NCBI GenBank assembly: GCA_963556495.2
Contig: OY747713.1
Coordinates: 36,057,961 to 36,121,960 of the forward strand
Length of the DNA: 64,000 nucleotides
From: Valencia hispanica
Lineage: Eukaryota; Chordata; Actinopteri; Cyprinodontiformes; Valenciidae
Direction of reading: 5' to 3'
A program made the position numbers and the translations under genes. The notes below the pieces were generated by a model that worked only from the letters and a program-made list of their open reading frames with translations, searched no databases and was not told the origin of the DNA. Numbering within the stretch: position 1 is the first letter of the stretch; every line of letters begins with the position of its first letter. Shown in pieces: positions 34,856-45,720 of this stretch.

Positions 34856-37546
34856 AGATCTCTGTGTCATCCGCGTAGTTATGGTAGCTAATGTTATTGG
34901 TTGCTATAATCTTGCCTAGTGGGAGCATGTAGATATTAAATAAGAAGGGCCCCAGGATGGAGCCCTGGGGCACCCCACATGTGATTTCTGTTCGTTCTGA
35001 TGAAAAGTTTCCTATTGAAACATAGAAGTCCCTGTTCTTTAGGTAAGACTCGAACCAGCCAAGTAGTGTACCAGAGAGTCCGACCCAGCTCTCCAGTCGT
35101 TCCAATAAAATATCATGATCAACAGTGTCAAATGCTGCACTGAGGTCCAACAGAACCAGCACTGTGGTTCTACTACAGTCTGTATTTATGCGGATGTCAT
35201 TGAATACTTTGACGAGGGCAGTCTCGGTGCTGTGGTGAACACGGAAACCAGACTGAAAAACATCAAAACGGTTAGTCATTGTTAGGAAGCTATTTAACTG
35301 CTGAAACACAGCTTTTTCAATCATCTTACTGATGAATGGAAGATTAGAGATTGGCCTGTAGTTCTGCATTAACGTGTTCTCCAGATTTTTCTTCTTTAGT
35401 AGCGGTTTAATAACTGCTGTTTTTAAAGCCTGAGGGAGACACCTGATAGCAGGGGTGAGTTCACTATTTGAACAAGATCAGACCCAGTAACAGGAAGAAC
35501 TTTCTTTAGAAAAGCTGTGGGTAGGATATCAAGACAGCAGGAGGAGGAGCTTAATTGGATAATGACCTTTTCAAGGCTGTTCTGGTTTAATTCGTGGAAT
35601 TCAGACATTTTCTCTACATTGTTGTTGATTGGGGATGGCACTGGTTGTGGGTTCGATATTGAGGTACAGATCGACCGTCTAATTGTTAGAATCTTTTCAG
35701 TGAAAAAGCTGGCAAATTCATTGCAGGCCCTGGTAGAGTTTAGTTCAGGGGCTACTGTCACTAAAGGATTAGTTAGTCTTTCCACTGTTGCAAATAGAGT
35801 CTGTGCATTATTAATGTTTCTGTTGATGATTTCAGAAAAAAACAATTCCCTAGCATCTTTTATGGTTAGCTGATATCTATTCAGTCTCTCTTTGTAAATC
35901 TCACAGTGAACCTGGAGTTGAGTTTTCTGCCATTTTCTCTCGGCTCGTCGACACTCTCTCTTTTCACTACGTACCAGTGGATTACTTGTCCACGGAGACT
36001 TCTTTCTAACTGAGACTACTTTCACTTTAGTTGGAGCAATGGAATCCATGATGTCTGAGATTTTCGCAAGGAAATTATCTACCAGCTTATTTACTGAGTT
36101 TGAGTTGGGAGATGAGGGGGATGTGGTAGAAGGGTAAATACGTTTAAAGGTTTCTACTGAACTGTCCACTAGAAAACGCTTTTTTATAGTGGTCTTACTG
36201 TGGCTGGATAATTTAGCAGAGATGGCACTTTCAAAGAAAATACAGAAATGGTCAGATAATGCAATATTAATTACCGAGATGTTGGAAATATTTAAACCTT
36301 TGCCGATAATTAAGTCCAGAGTGTGTTTTTTATTGTGTGTTGGTTGTTTGACATGCTGGGTTAGGCCGAAGTTGTGGAGAGTATCATCTAATGTTTTTGC
36401 TTGTTTATCTTGGGGGTTGTCGGTATGGATGTTGAAATCCCCCACTATGATTAGTTGGTCATAGTCGATACATATTACAGAAAGGAGGTCATTGAAATCA
36501 TTAAAGAAGTTAGAGTTAAGTTTTGGTGGTTTATATAAACTTAGAAATAAAGCTTTGCTGGGCTCGTTTATCTGGGTGGCTAGGTATTCAAAAGAATCAA
36601 ACGTGTCCAGGGTTACCTTTTTAAAGTTCATTGAGTTGTGAAAAATGGTGGCTACACCTCCACCTCTTCTGTGCTTTCTGCTCTCACTTAAGGAATTGTA
36701 ATTTGGAGGAGTAGATTCTATCAATGCAGTTGTTTCGTTATTGTCATCTAGCCAAGTTTCTGATAAAAAAAGGCGTGTAAATTATGCTCAGTGATGAAGT
36801 CATTGATAAGAAAAGACTTCCCGGATAGAGATCTAATGTTTAATAAAGCTAACTCAAGTATTGCGATGATGGGCAGCTGAACCTTCTGACAGGTTATCAA
36901 TTTGAGATTTTGTTTAATATGAGAGCGTATGGCTAACGGTTTATGTTTCCTGCTGCTGATAATCACTGGCATGCTAGGTTCGAGGGGTGCCGGGCGAGTT
37001 CTGGGGGACAGTAGGGGTAGATTTCCTGCCCGGTTCCCTCAAATATCTGTAATAATCAGTGGGGGGAAGCTCCCAGGCTCATTGACACTAGTCCCAGGGG
37101 TTTGGTGTAGTCTAAGTTTAGGTGTTAATTGTGTCCCAAATTTGATTTGCTCGTTCAGTCTGTCTGTAAAGTTTCTAAATGGAGACTCATTTGATGTGGC
37201 TGAGTCACAGGAAGATGAAGACTTAATCTCTGATGGTTGTTTATCTATTCGGTCCTGTGGTGTCATCATGACTTGCTGTTTTTGTTCTCTGATATCCATG
37301 GGCGCCTCAAGGTCAGCTTTCGGGAGCAAGTGTTTTGCTTTCTGATTTTGATAAGAAAAAATGTTTGCTGCTAAGAGCCTTACTCCAGCCTTGTTAAGAT
37401 AACGTTGGCCTGCTTTAAACAGATGATTAGCACTTCCATACTTTGAAATTATTAATAAATGTGAATGACTTCTCAGCTGATTGTTTCTTAAACCATTTAT
37501 GGAGCATGCGGAGTCTGCTAAATCTTTGGGATATAACTTCATGTCT
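34856..37546 (-). mobile_element. L2-like LINE with endonuclease and reverse transcriptase, truncated
   Basis: Right to left on the minus strand: a 5' ORF start at 37542 (MKLYPKDLADSACS), the endonuclease (LLNIRSLSGKSFLIN, HRRGGGVATIF, IIVGDFNIHTDNP, LSDHFCIFF) through 35423, then reverse transcriptase ([58 protein letters not shown]) to 34856. It is only lightly mutated. One frameshift lies in a T-run at about 36765 and one at about 35430. It stops right after the YADD active site, where the Rex1-like LINE begins. The same family supplied the fragments at 3.9 kb and 25-27 kb. Confidence 0.8.
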
Positions 37547-37563
37547 AAAAATGCGACCTATCC

Positions 37564-38776
37564 TATAGCTCGGCGGGATGCGGATCCGGCGTCTCTGCTC
37601 GTTTGATCACCTATTCTGTGCGCACCGTGCGTGGTCGGTTCATTGGCGGGTTGGACCGGCCCCGGCCCTCGTTGGATGCCTGGTCTCAGCACTCTGCGAT
37701 GCACGGGATCAGGTACAACTTGGTGTCCAGATGCTGGCTGAGCCCGGCCTGGGGATGCTGTCCATCCCCTGCGGCTATCGGTGGGGTGCCCCGACGTAGG
37801 GCAGGGGTGGGGCGCTGGGATGTTGGCGGTGGGGATTGGCCCTCGTCGGCCGGTCCCTTGTCGGGTCCCTGCTGGGGGGTGGGGTGCCCCTGGGCCCCGG
37901 CTCTCCCGGTCCATTGACTGGCCCGCCCTGGCGTGGCCGGTTGCCGGCGGGGCCCGTGGGCTCGTCACTGCTGCCCCCCGGGCCCCTGCATAGTAGCCGC
38001 TGGACGTTCCCCTGGGGTTCTCCTTTGCTCCACTCTTGGGGGATGCGGTCTGCCCCACCCGGGTCCGCCTGGGGCTCTGGGGGTCACGTCTTTGCTCCGA
38101 TCTCCTTCATGTCTGCATCAATTCCTGGGAGGCGGATTGATGCCTGCTCACACCAACTATCGAACACTCTTATGGAGAAACCTTATATGCACCAGCATGC
38201 TAACACACACACATAGATGTGGGGTCTCTGGTGTTTAAGGATATATTCTTGGGCTGAGGTTATCATTACTAGAGCTTGATTAATCGGTACCATGAGTTTT
38301 TCTGTGACATTGTTGTTGTATTTTTATATCTATTTTTGTGTAATGTGGTTGTTTAGTTCTTAGTTCACAATGTTTGGTTTGTTTTGTCGATGTTCCTTTT
38401 TCGTGTTTTGTTTTGTTTTTCCCCCTCTCTCTGCCGTCCTGTGGGTATGGATGCAGACTTCAATGTCTTCCTGTGTTTTCTTTGTTCCCCTTCCTCTCTT
38501 GTATTTTCAACTCACCCTCTCTCTTGACTTTTTGTTTCCTACCTCTCTTCTTCATCTTCCTTCTTTCTTCTCCTTAATTTTCCGTCTCCGTGTCCATAAC
38601 ATCAGGAAATAAAAACCCCAACAATTCATAATAAAGATTTTTTCACACATATATCAAACTATAGCAAAAGCTGTACTGCTTCGCTTGTGAAAGTAAATTT
38701 GTTGGGCTTCTACTTGGTACTCAGGCACCAATTCTGAGCTCCACACTGCCAAACAGGACACGTAAAAAAAAGGAGA
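37564..38776 (+). mobile_element. 1.2 kb GC-rich non-coding retroposon with 17 bp target duplication
   Basis: The 17 bases AAAAATGCGACCTATCC occur at 37547-37563 and again at 38777-38793, flanking the insert exactly. The insert starts very GC-rich (37570-38110), becomes T-rich, then ends GGCTTCTACTTGGTACTCAG, TGAGCTCCACACTGCC, ACAGGACACGTAAAAAAAAG. The A-rich end adjoining a long target duplication indicates LINE-type integration on the plus strand. No protein domain is recognisable. The long open frames in the GC-rich part look like composition artefacts. A shorter relative lies at 44785-44965. Confidence 0.75.
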
Positions 38777-39140
38777 AAAAATGCGACCTATCCCTTTAAT
38801 TTAGGTTAGCATTTATATCCCTCTCACAGGTGTCCAGGTGCCCCTCTTCCTCAACAAACTGCATGAGGACAAGGATTGCAGGTCATTTATTTATATGTTG
38901 CATAGATGTTTACCTGACCATAGACTTAATCTGTTGACATATTCAGTAAAACGATGATATGTACTTAAAATATCCCTGGTGCCAAAGCTAACAAGGGAGT
39001 CAACCATGTGTTTGCATTAAAAAGGCGGTAATGCTTCAGAGCAGAGTTAATATTATTAAGCTAATAAAGGAAGTAATGCTAGCTGAAAACCATGAGGACT
39101 TCCCTTTGCAGTTTGCCACTGGTGTAGTGGACATAGGGAG
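38777..39140. other. Target duplication, then unassigned DNA and a Tc1 scrap
   Basis: It starts with the right copy of the 17 bp duplication. Nothing is recognised until about 39060, where a Tc1-like fragment begins (ACCATGAGGACTTCCCTTTG, CAGTTTGCCACTGGTGTAG). The fragment is closely similar to 32390-32465. Confidence 0.5.
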
Positions 39141-39166
39141 CCGGTAAAGAAAGACACAAGGTGTGA

Positions 39167-39644
39167 TTCCACTACTGGAACTTCAGGGTAATTTGACAGG
39201 ACTCACCTCTATCTGTTGGTCCGCTCATCTCAGTCGTCATGTCTACATTCAAAAGTGTCCCTTTAAGAAATTCGCTAAGGTGTCTGCATATCACAACCTT
39301 TTCGGCAGTGAGTTTCGTTACTCATTAGCAGCAGAGAAACAAGAGATCGACATGGAATAAGCATGGATTGTTGCCATATTTCTGTTTGCTACGTTGTTAA
39401 AAACTGCTTTGCCAGCAACTCTTCTTGTTTTACAAATGTTTGGCGACTTCTGCTCATTTCCCACTGAATTACAACCAATCAGCTCCCGCCCAACAACTCT
39501 ACCGGGCCATTTCCGAGTACTGTGCATAACCATGAATGGTTCCTGAAATGGCCCCAAAAATGGCCCTATTGGCATAGGGCGTAGTGGAGACATGCACGTA
39601 CCATCAAGTTCCAGTATAATCACCCTGGAGTTCCAATAGTGGAA
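39167..39644. mobile_element. 478 bp inverted-repeat element (MITE-like)
   Basis: The left end is TTCCACTACTGGAACTTCAG GGTAA. The complement of the right end is TTCCACTATTGGAACTCCAG GGTGA, giving 22 of 25 matching. The interior has no convincing gene. The target duplication is unclear, so the superfamily is not assigned. It sits in a decayed Tc1 context. Confidence 0.65.
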
Positions 39645-39689
39645 CTTCTTGAGATTAAATAAGAGTGAAACAGGATATTTTGGTCTGTA

Positions 39690-40060
39690 TATGCAAATAT
39701 CTGTGTGTGGTGAAAAACTGTCAGATCCAGCCTGAGCTACAACCAAATGGCTTAGATGCTTTTCATGAAATTGTACCGAAATTGAGCTGTTTTAGCATTT
39801 TTTTTTGCACTCTTCAACCGGCAAAGCTACCCCAAAAGACCTACAGCTTTAATTACAAAGGAAGTCGTTTTCCACAAACTAATGATTTAGTGGAGCGGAA
39901 TACATATGCAAAACACACTTTTTAGATTGTTATTTTCTCAGTAAATTAAAACAGCAAGAATCAATGCATTATTTTCTATCACTTAAAATTCAAACTAAAT
40001 TTGTTGAAGTTTTTGGTTGTAATGTGACAAAATGTAAAACCCCTCAAGGGACATGAATGC
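39690..40060 (+). mobile_element. Tc1-like right end
   Basis: Degraded C-terminal transposase text (ACCCCAAAAGACCTACAGCT) is followed by a terminal repeat of the form TTTTTGGTTGTAATGTGACA, AAATGTAAAACCCCTCAAGG. It probably belongs with the fragment at 39060-39140, split by the 39167-39644 element. Confidence 0.7.
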
Positions 40061-40475
40061 AACAAACATCCCCACTATTGTTTGAATTTAGGATGCTTTT
40101 TAATACGTTACAGAGACACCATATTTTATTTGTAGCCGTGTGCAAGGTTGTGGTATAATTCCAGCAGCATATTTGACCATTTTTCTTATCCACATGAATA
40201 TCATCATGATTTTGCTTAGTTTCCTGATAATACATTGTGGAAAAAAAACCAATAGAACACATAGAAATAAATAAAAATGTCCCTTAGTGTTAATCAAATA
40301 ATGATGGGTGGAGTTTGAGGAAGTGAAGATTTAATTTTTCACATTTCTTGCTTTTATTTTGTCACCTTATTTAATGTTCCCTCTTTGTGCATTTAATTAC
40401 ATTTTAAAATAACTGTCTAATTTTTGTTCTGGTCAATGTCTGTCTGCTATATCCGTTACTGGACCTCGCTCATAT

Positions 40476-42171
40476 GGGGTGCCGTTTGTAAAGTTATGCA
40501 GTCAAATATTAACAGCAATATATTTTGTTATTTAGCCTTAAATAGGAGAAAAAAATGGGGTTCATTTTTCCAAACGTATTTATCATGTATTTATAAATGT
40601 TAAATGTTTATTTTACAAACTAAATATTTATTTTCAAAACTAAATATTTAATTTGCAAACTAAATATTTAGTTTAAAAATTTTATATTTAGGTCTGACCT
40701 AAATATTTATTTTCCAAACTAAATATTTATTTTGCAAACTGAATATTTAGTCTGGAGCTAAATATTTAATTTCTAAATTAAACATTTAGTTAAAAAGCTA
40801 AATATTTAGCTCCAAATTTAAATATTTAATTTAGAAACTAAATATTTAGTTAGGAAACAAAATATTTAGCTCCAAACTAAATATTTCATTTAGAAACTAA
40901 ATATTTATGTCAGAAATAAATATTTAGTTTGGCGCTAAATATTTAGTTTCCTAACTAAATATGTAGTTTCCTAACTACATATTTAGTTTCTAAATTAAAT
41001 ATTTAGTTTGGAGCTAAATATTTAGCTTTTTAACTAAATGTTTATTTTAGAAATTAAATATTTAGCTCCAGACTAAATATTTAGTTTAGAAAATAAATAC
41101 TTAGTTTGGAAAAATAATATTTATACCTAAATATTAATTTTTTAATCTAAATATTTAATTTGCCAATTAAATCTTTAGTTTGTAAAATAAATATTTAGGT
41201 CAGACCTAAATACAAAATTTTTAAACTAAATATTTAGTTTGCAAATTAAATATTTAGTTTTGAAAATAAATATTTAGTTTGTAAAATAAACATTTAACTT
41301 TAAATTAAATATTTAGCTTGCTATCTAAATATTTAGTTAGTAAAAGTAACATTTATAAATACATGAATAACAAGGTGAAAATATACGTTTGGAAAAATTA
41401 AACCCATTTTTTTCTCCTATGAAAGGCTAAATAACCAAACGTAACCCTTCTAAATTTAACAGAGAAACTAAGTGGGTTTGACCTTTATTTTGGCTGTATA
41501 CTAGTACTGTTTTTTGCCAGCAGGGGGTGCTGTTGGGTTTTTACTGCAGTTGAACATACCATTTTTTTCTGTGAAACAGCCAGGATAGCACATCACAGTA
41601 CACTGCAAGGGGGACTGGAGAGTAAGATTTGTTCAGTTTTCTGTTTTGTCTTTTCTCCGGTTGCTTTTTTTTCAATTGACCTGAGTTGAGCTGGACTGTT
41701 CCGATGAGCCTAGAGCTGCTGGATTCTGAGCAGAGGTTGGACTGGACGCCATAGCATCCCTCCATGGAGGAACGGGCCCAACTGGAACCAGATAAGCTGA
41801 GATCTTGTGCACAAAAGAAACTCATACTACCCGGGTAGTGGTAAATAAAAAAAAAGGGGAAATCAGAGCTCTGATAAATAATTTTGTTTTATTATTTTGA
41901 GTTGGGATTGATCACAAGATTAAACGGTTTCAAGGACTTTAGATAAACTAAAAGACTGAACTTGATAGGAGAAATAATTGTGACATTGTTGAAAATTGTT
42001 TTGGATCTATTGTTCATTTAATGCTGGCTGAAAATTGTTTCTCTTTTTCCTCCATAGAACCTAGATTGTTGGGTGTATGTATCTCTCAGTGACTAATTAG
42101 TTTATTTTGCACATACTACACAAATATATTGCTGTTAATATTTGACGGCGTAACTTTACAAACGGCACCAC
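40476..42171. mobile_element. 1.7 kb non-autonomous element with 47 bp terminal inverted repeats
   Basis: The left end 40476-40522 reads GGGGTGCCGTTTGTAAAGTT and continues GTCAAATATTAACAGCAATA. The right end 42125-42171 is its complement with three mismatches. AT lies next to both ends, possibly a 2-base target duplication. The left half holds the large palindrome described separately. The right half (41440-42120) has no recognisable gene. Superfamily not recognised. Confidence 0.7.
40527..41435. repeat. About 0.9 kb palindrome of TAAATATTTA units
   Basis: Dozens of self-complementary TAAATATTTA decamers are spaced about 20 bp apart with varying linkers (GTTTGGAGC, GTTTCC, GTCAGACC). The two halves are also complementary over their whole length. 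GTTATTTAGCC at 40527 pairs with GGCTAAATAAC at 41425, GGAGAAAAAAATGGG pairs with CCCATTTTTTTCTCC, and GGTCTGACC lies in both arms. The centre is near 40970. It would form a long hairpin or cruciform. Confidence 0.85.
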
Positions 42172-42395
42172 ATACGCTCACAGCTGCAGAAAACCATGTA
42201 GTGCAGATGGTGATATGTTTCATGATTTATGAGAACCTGCTCATCTTGAAAGTTAAACGGGAAGGCCACTGGATTTCACAAGTGGAGGCCATATCAATGT
42301 GCGTCGACACTGAAATGCGTCTCAAGACAATCATTGAGTTGGAAGTCTGTACTATAATGTGAATTACAAGATTAAATGTGATCTTTATAAAATAC

Positions 42396-42792
42396 CTAAA
42401 TGAACTCCAGCGTTGACGATCCAGCAGCAGGATACTCAAGGTTGAAGACGTAATAGCTGCTGAAGAAAGCAGCTACTCCGTGTAAAAAGAAAGGGTGTGG
42501 GCCCATCACAACATGTCCCTCGATTGATATAAGCCATCCAGAGGGCTTCATCATGTTACCTGAAATGAACAGATACATTATGAATGAGCACTTTGTGATC
42601 TGCTTCAGATACAAAGGGCTATACAAAAGTAATTCTTATAATTATGTATTGTAGTCATGTAGATTTCTAAAATGAAAAGAAAATAATGAGTTAGAAATGT
42701 CGATACTAGATCAAAGTAAAATTACCTTGAATGCTCAACCAGGTGGTCCTGGGGAGTTCTGCAGTATTGACATCTGCAGCAGTGGCACATGG
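42396..42792 (-). pseudogene. Two exons of a repeat-associated, SAMD3-like uncharacterised protein
   Basis: Minus-strand exons 42726-42792 (ATAADVNTAELPRTTWLSIQ) and about 42396-42559 (GNMMKPSGWLISIEGHVVMG, FFSSYYVFNLEYPAAGSSTL EFI-stop) join in frame across a GT-AG intron. The wording YYVFNLEYPAA-STLEFI recurs at the C-termini of a family of uncharacterised fish proteins often annotated as SAMD3-like. I recall this pattern but cannot verify it here. In relatives the frame continues past EFI; here a TAG stops it. Upstream exons were not found, so a fragment is most likely. Confidence 0.4.
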
Positions 42793-42799
42793 CTGTAGT

Positions 42800-43960
42800 A
42801 ACACACAATAGCATGGATTTAGGATAAGGTAGTAAATCATACAAAGTAAATGTTGATAATGCAATCACTCATTTTGCATTTTAAATATTTGAATAAAAAA
42901 AAATCTTACATCAACTTCAAGCATCAAACTCTCTTTATTGACTTACCCCCATAAGCAGTCTCTATATGGTCCTAAAATAGTCCAATTTATTCTTTTTATA
43001 TATAATCCTCGTAAAATACGTCTTTCGGTTCGTAGACCAACTTATTTCCCACATACAGCAAAGCTTCGAGGAGTTTTTACCCGCTAAATTACTCCGTGCT
43101 TTTATTTGGAAAGTGTAGCGGAAGTTTTATTTTTGTAACTCCGCGCCTGTATTCCTGTTTAAGCGGGTTTCCCCGTGTGGCTTCGCTTCGATGAGAGTAG
43201 ATAAGATCTCCGCTGGAAAAATAGTTTTAATGAGCCGTTTGAATCACTAAGTTATTGAAGTTAAACCGCTAACGGTTAGCCCAGCTAATCTATGAAAACA
43301 TCGGCTAATAACAAAAATGTGCTCACATAAATAGTAATGTTTGTCCCATCATTTGTTTTACAAACTTTAAAAACACTAGATTTGTCTAAACGGTAATAAT
43401 GACATGAAAAATTATAGTGAAACTCACGTCATTACTATCATTACTACTATTAGCAAATGCTGTAAGAGAACTTTCAACAATTTCGGGCACTTGCTAACAA
43501 AATATGAACTGTCATGCGATAAGCATTCATTTGAAAGTAAATATTATTATCATCATATTAAAATAACATGGATGTAAGTGCTGCAAAAATGCATGCTACT
43601 CACCTTCTCTATTCAGCCCAGAAGAGAAGAGGGAAATGGCGCCTTCAGTTCTAAACAGTAGTCGGTTATGTCATGTGACTTCCCAGGGCATATTTCAATA
43701 CAGTATTTTACTGTAATAATACTGTTTAATGCTATGAAAGTCTTGCGTTTTTTATTACAGGGAAACTTAATTACAACAATTTACTGTAAAATAATACAGT
43801 TAATTATTGTGAAATGCTTGTAATTTCTAACAGTGCAGTATTCATACTCTATCCAATTCCCCGAGGGGGCTGTCAGCCCTAATGGTCCTGAAGAGTTCCT
43901 AAGAACTTAAACATGTGAGGTATTTTGGTCACATGCCCTACGGTTCTCCACCTTTCCCCC
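42800..43960. other. Unassigned DNA with ACTGTA-rich repeat end
   Basis: At 43680-43840 there are several TACTGTAA/TTTACTGTAA motifs in both orientations, resembling the terminus of a widespread fish repeat. It may be the far end of the element carrying the gene fragment at 42.4-42.8 kb. No other gene is seen. Confidence 0.35.
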
Positions 43961-44040
43961 GATGACCACTAAAGATGGGCACCAACACCCTGCGACCCTG
44001 CAAGGATAGGCGGGATGGATGGATGGAAGGATGGATTTTA
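43960..44040 (+). mobile_element. Non-LTR or SINE 3' tail with GGAT repeats
   Basis: CACCCTGCGACCCTGCAAGG followed by ATAGGCGGGATGGATGGATG is the usual end of a common fish non-LTR family. Confidence 0.6.
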
Positions 44041-44784
44041 TGCAACTTCAATATCAGACCTATACTTTTCTTCACAAACAGGTTTATTTTGAAAAAATAT
44101 TATTGGCCATCATTTGATAGTTGGAGGTTCGTTCTGTTTGCTGTGCTTTTTACTCAAAGGACAGGTAATGTTTTGTCATGCAGTTGCTCAGGGCAAACAC
44201 AGCATGCTCATTCCACTTTGTCAATTGCCACAAGACAACTTAATAATGTATAGAGTTAACCTTAACCCCTACAAAAACAAAGTGCTTTGATACAGCTTCA
44301 GTTAAAACACCTAGAAATCAATTTCACCACTGACTCCTCTTCCTCTATTAACACAACCCCTCTGATTGCAGATGTGCAGTGTTATTGAAAATTCACAAAA
44401 AATTATGAACACCAGATAACTAGCTGGACCCTAAGCCTATGAGGAGTTTTGTTTCATTACATTGTACAGTGATGATGCGTTTGACAGAGCACATGTCTGA
44501 TGGCTCGGCAGCAGGAGGTCTAGGGTAGAGGCAGAATGAATTAACGTTGTCTAATACCTGCTTGCAATGCGCAGACAATATACCGGATAATTATTTCCAT
44601 GCGCTTTGGTTCTGTCCACCTGTTCAGAATTTCTGGTGCCAGATATGTGAGGACTTATCAAAGTGTCTGAAATGTAATATTCCACCTTCTCCCTCAGTTT
44701 GATTGCTGGGAAACTTAGATGGTGTCTCCATGAACACAAAGTTAGTTCAAATGGTTTACATAGTTGGAGGTTAGTTCTGTTTGC

Positions 44785-44965
44785 TGTGCTTCCGCCAGTC
44801 CCTGGTCGGGTCCCTGCTGGGGACATATATATACATATATATCAAGCCGAGTACTGTTGCAAAAGCTGTAATGCTCCACTTGTGATAGTAAATCCGTCGG
44901 GCTTCTACTTGGTACTCAGACTCCAATTCTAAGCTCCACACTATCAGACAGGACACATGTAAAAA
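44785..44965 (+). mobile_element. Truncated second copy of the 37.6 kb retroposon
   Basis: It shares GGTCGGGTCCCTGCTGGGG with 37863 onward, and after an internal deletion shares the 3' end: GCAAAAGCTGTAATGCTCCA, GGGCTTCTACTTGGTACTCA, GAGCTCCACACT-type wording and ACAGGACACATG before an A-rich tail. It is diverged from the first copy. Confidence 0.65.
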
Positions 44966-45104
44966 AAGAAAAAAAAGAATGAATTAACAGCCAAAGATAA
45001 GATCTCAGTAAACTGTGTGAACTAGTGTTTTCTCCTGTCAGCTTCTTCAGAGCTTCCACAAGAGAGATGCAGTTATAAACTGTGAGCCAGAACTGCAGGT
45101 TAAA

Positions 45105-45200
45105 ATTAAAATTAAAATGTATTTATTTATAGAGCACTTTTCATGCAAGCAGCAATACAAAGTGCTTTACATGATAAAAACAGTTAAGAACAGAATAAAA
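45105..45200 (-). mobile_element. Inverted non-LTR 3' tail
   Basis: TTTATTTATAGAGCACTTTT and AAAGTGCTTTACATGATAAA are the complement of the AAGTGCTTT...TATAAATAAA ending common to fish LINEs and SINEs. Confidence 0.6.
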
Positions 45201-45359
45201 CAAGCCTTCATACACATAATAGAACAGTCAAAAATACACACACACACCTAATTGTAATCTCATTCTCACAGTTACACTCACTCGCACACAAACAATTCAC
45301 CCCCCCACTACCAAAAAAAAAAAACATGAACTCTAACCCCTTGTTTCTGTCTCTAACTC

Positions 45360-45720
45360 AGCGTCTAAAGATATGAATGAACATCTGGCTTGACACTGCT
45401 GTGAGGAAACAATGTCTCGGGGATCTGTCCACACCAGGGGCCAGCCCACCCATGACTACAGGGGGGGCCACCACAGCGACCGCCCAGATCAGGGGGGCCA
45501 GGGGCCGCACCACAGCCATGGGGCTGTAGTGCAGGACTGCCGGCCCCCGAGACAGGGACGATCACCGGGCAGCAACCCCGCAGATTGAGCAGGCCAAGCC
45601 CCCGGCATGGAGGATCATTCAACAGCAGGTGAATGAGAGGAGCAACAGCAGTTTGCAAACTGACGTGATCAGGCCTCAACCTTGATGAAGGCAATGGAAA
45701 TCAGGAGAAGTTGGCAGGTA
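45360..45720. other. GC-rich island of unknown origin
   Basis: About 350 bp rich in GGCC and GGGG motifs in AT-rich surroundings. Open frames exist but look like composition effects. It may be the 5' leader of another retroelement. No gene is claimed. Confidence 0.3.

Noticed and set aside
35423..36724. 433-residue frame as a possible host gene
   Set aside because: It carries LINE endonuclease signatures (GDFNIHTDN, LSDHFCIFF) and runs straight into reverse transcriptase, so it is mobile-element sequence.
37558..38058. 166-residue and several overlapping plus-strand open frames in GC-rich DNA
   Set aside because: Open in several frames on both strands because stop codons are rare at this GC content. 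No domain is visible, and the frames fall inside the retroposon with target duplication.
40600..41340. The TAAATATTTA array as a centromeric or classical satellite
   Set aside because: The units are arranged as a mirror-complementary palindrome inside defined inverted repeats, not as a head-to-tail array, so it is part of a mobile element.
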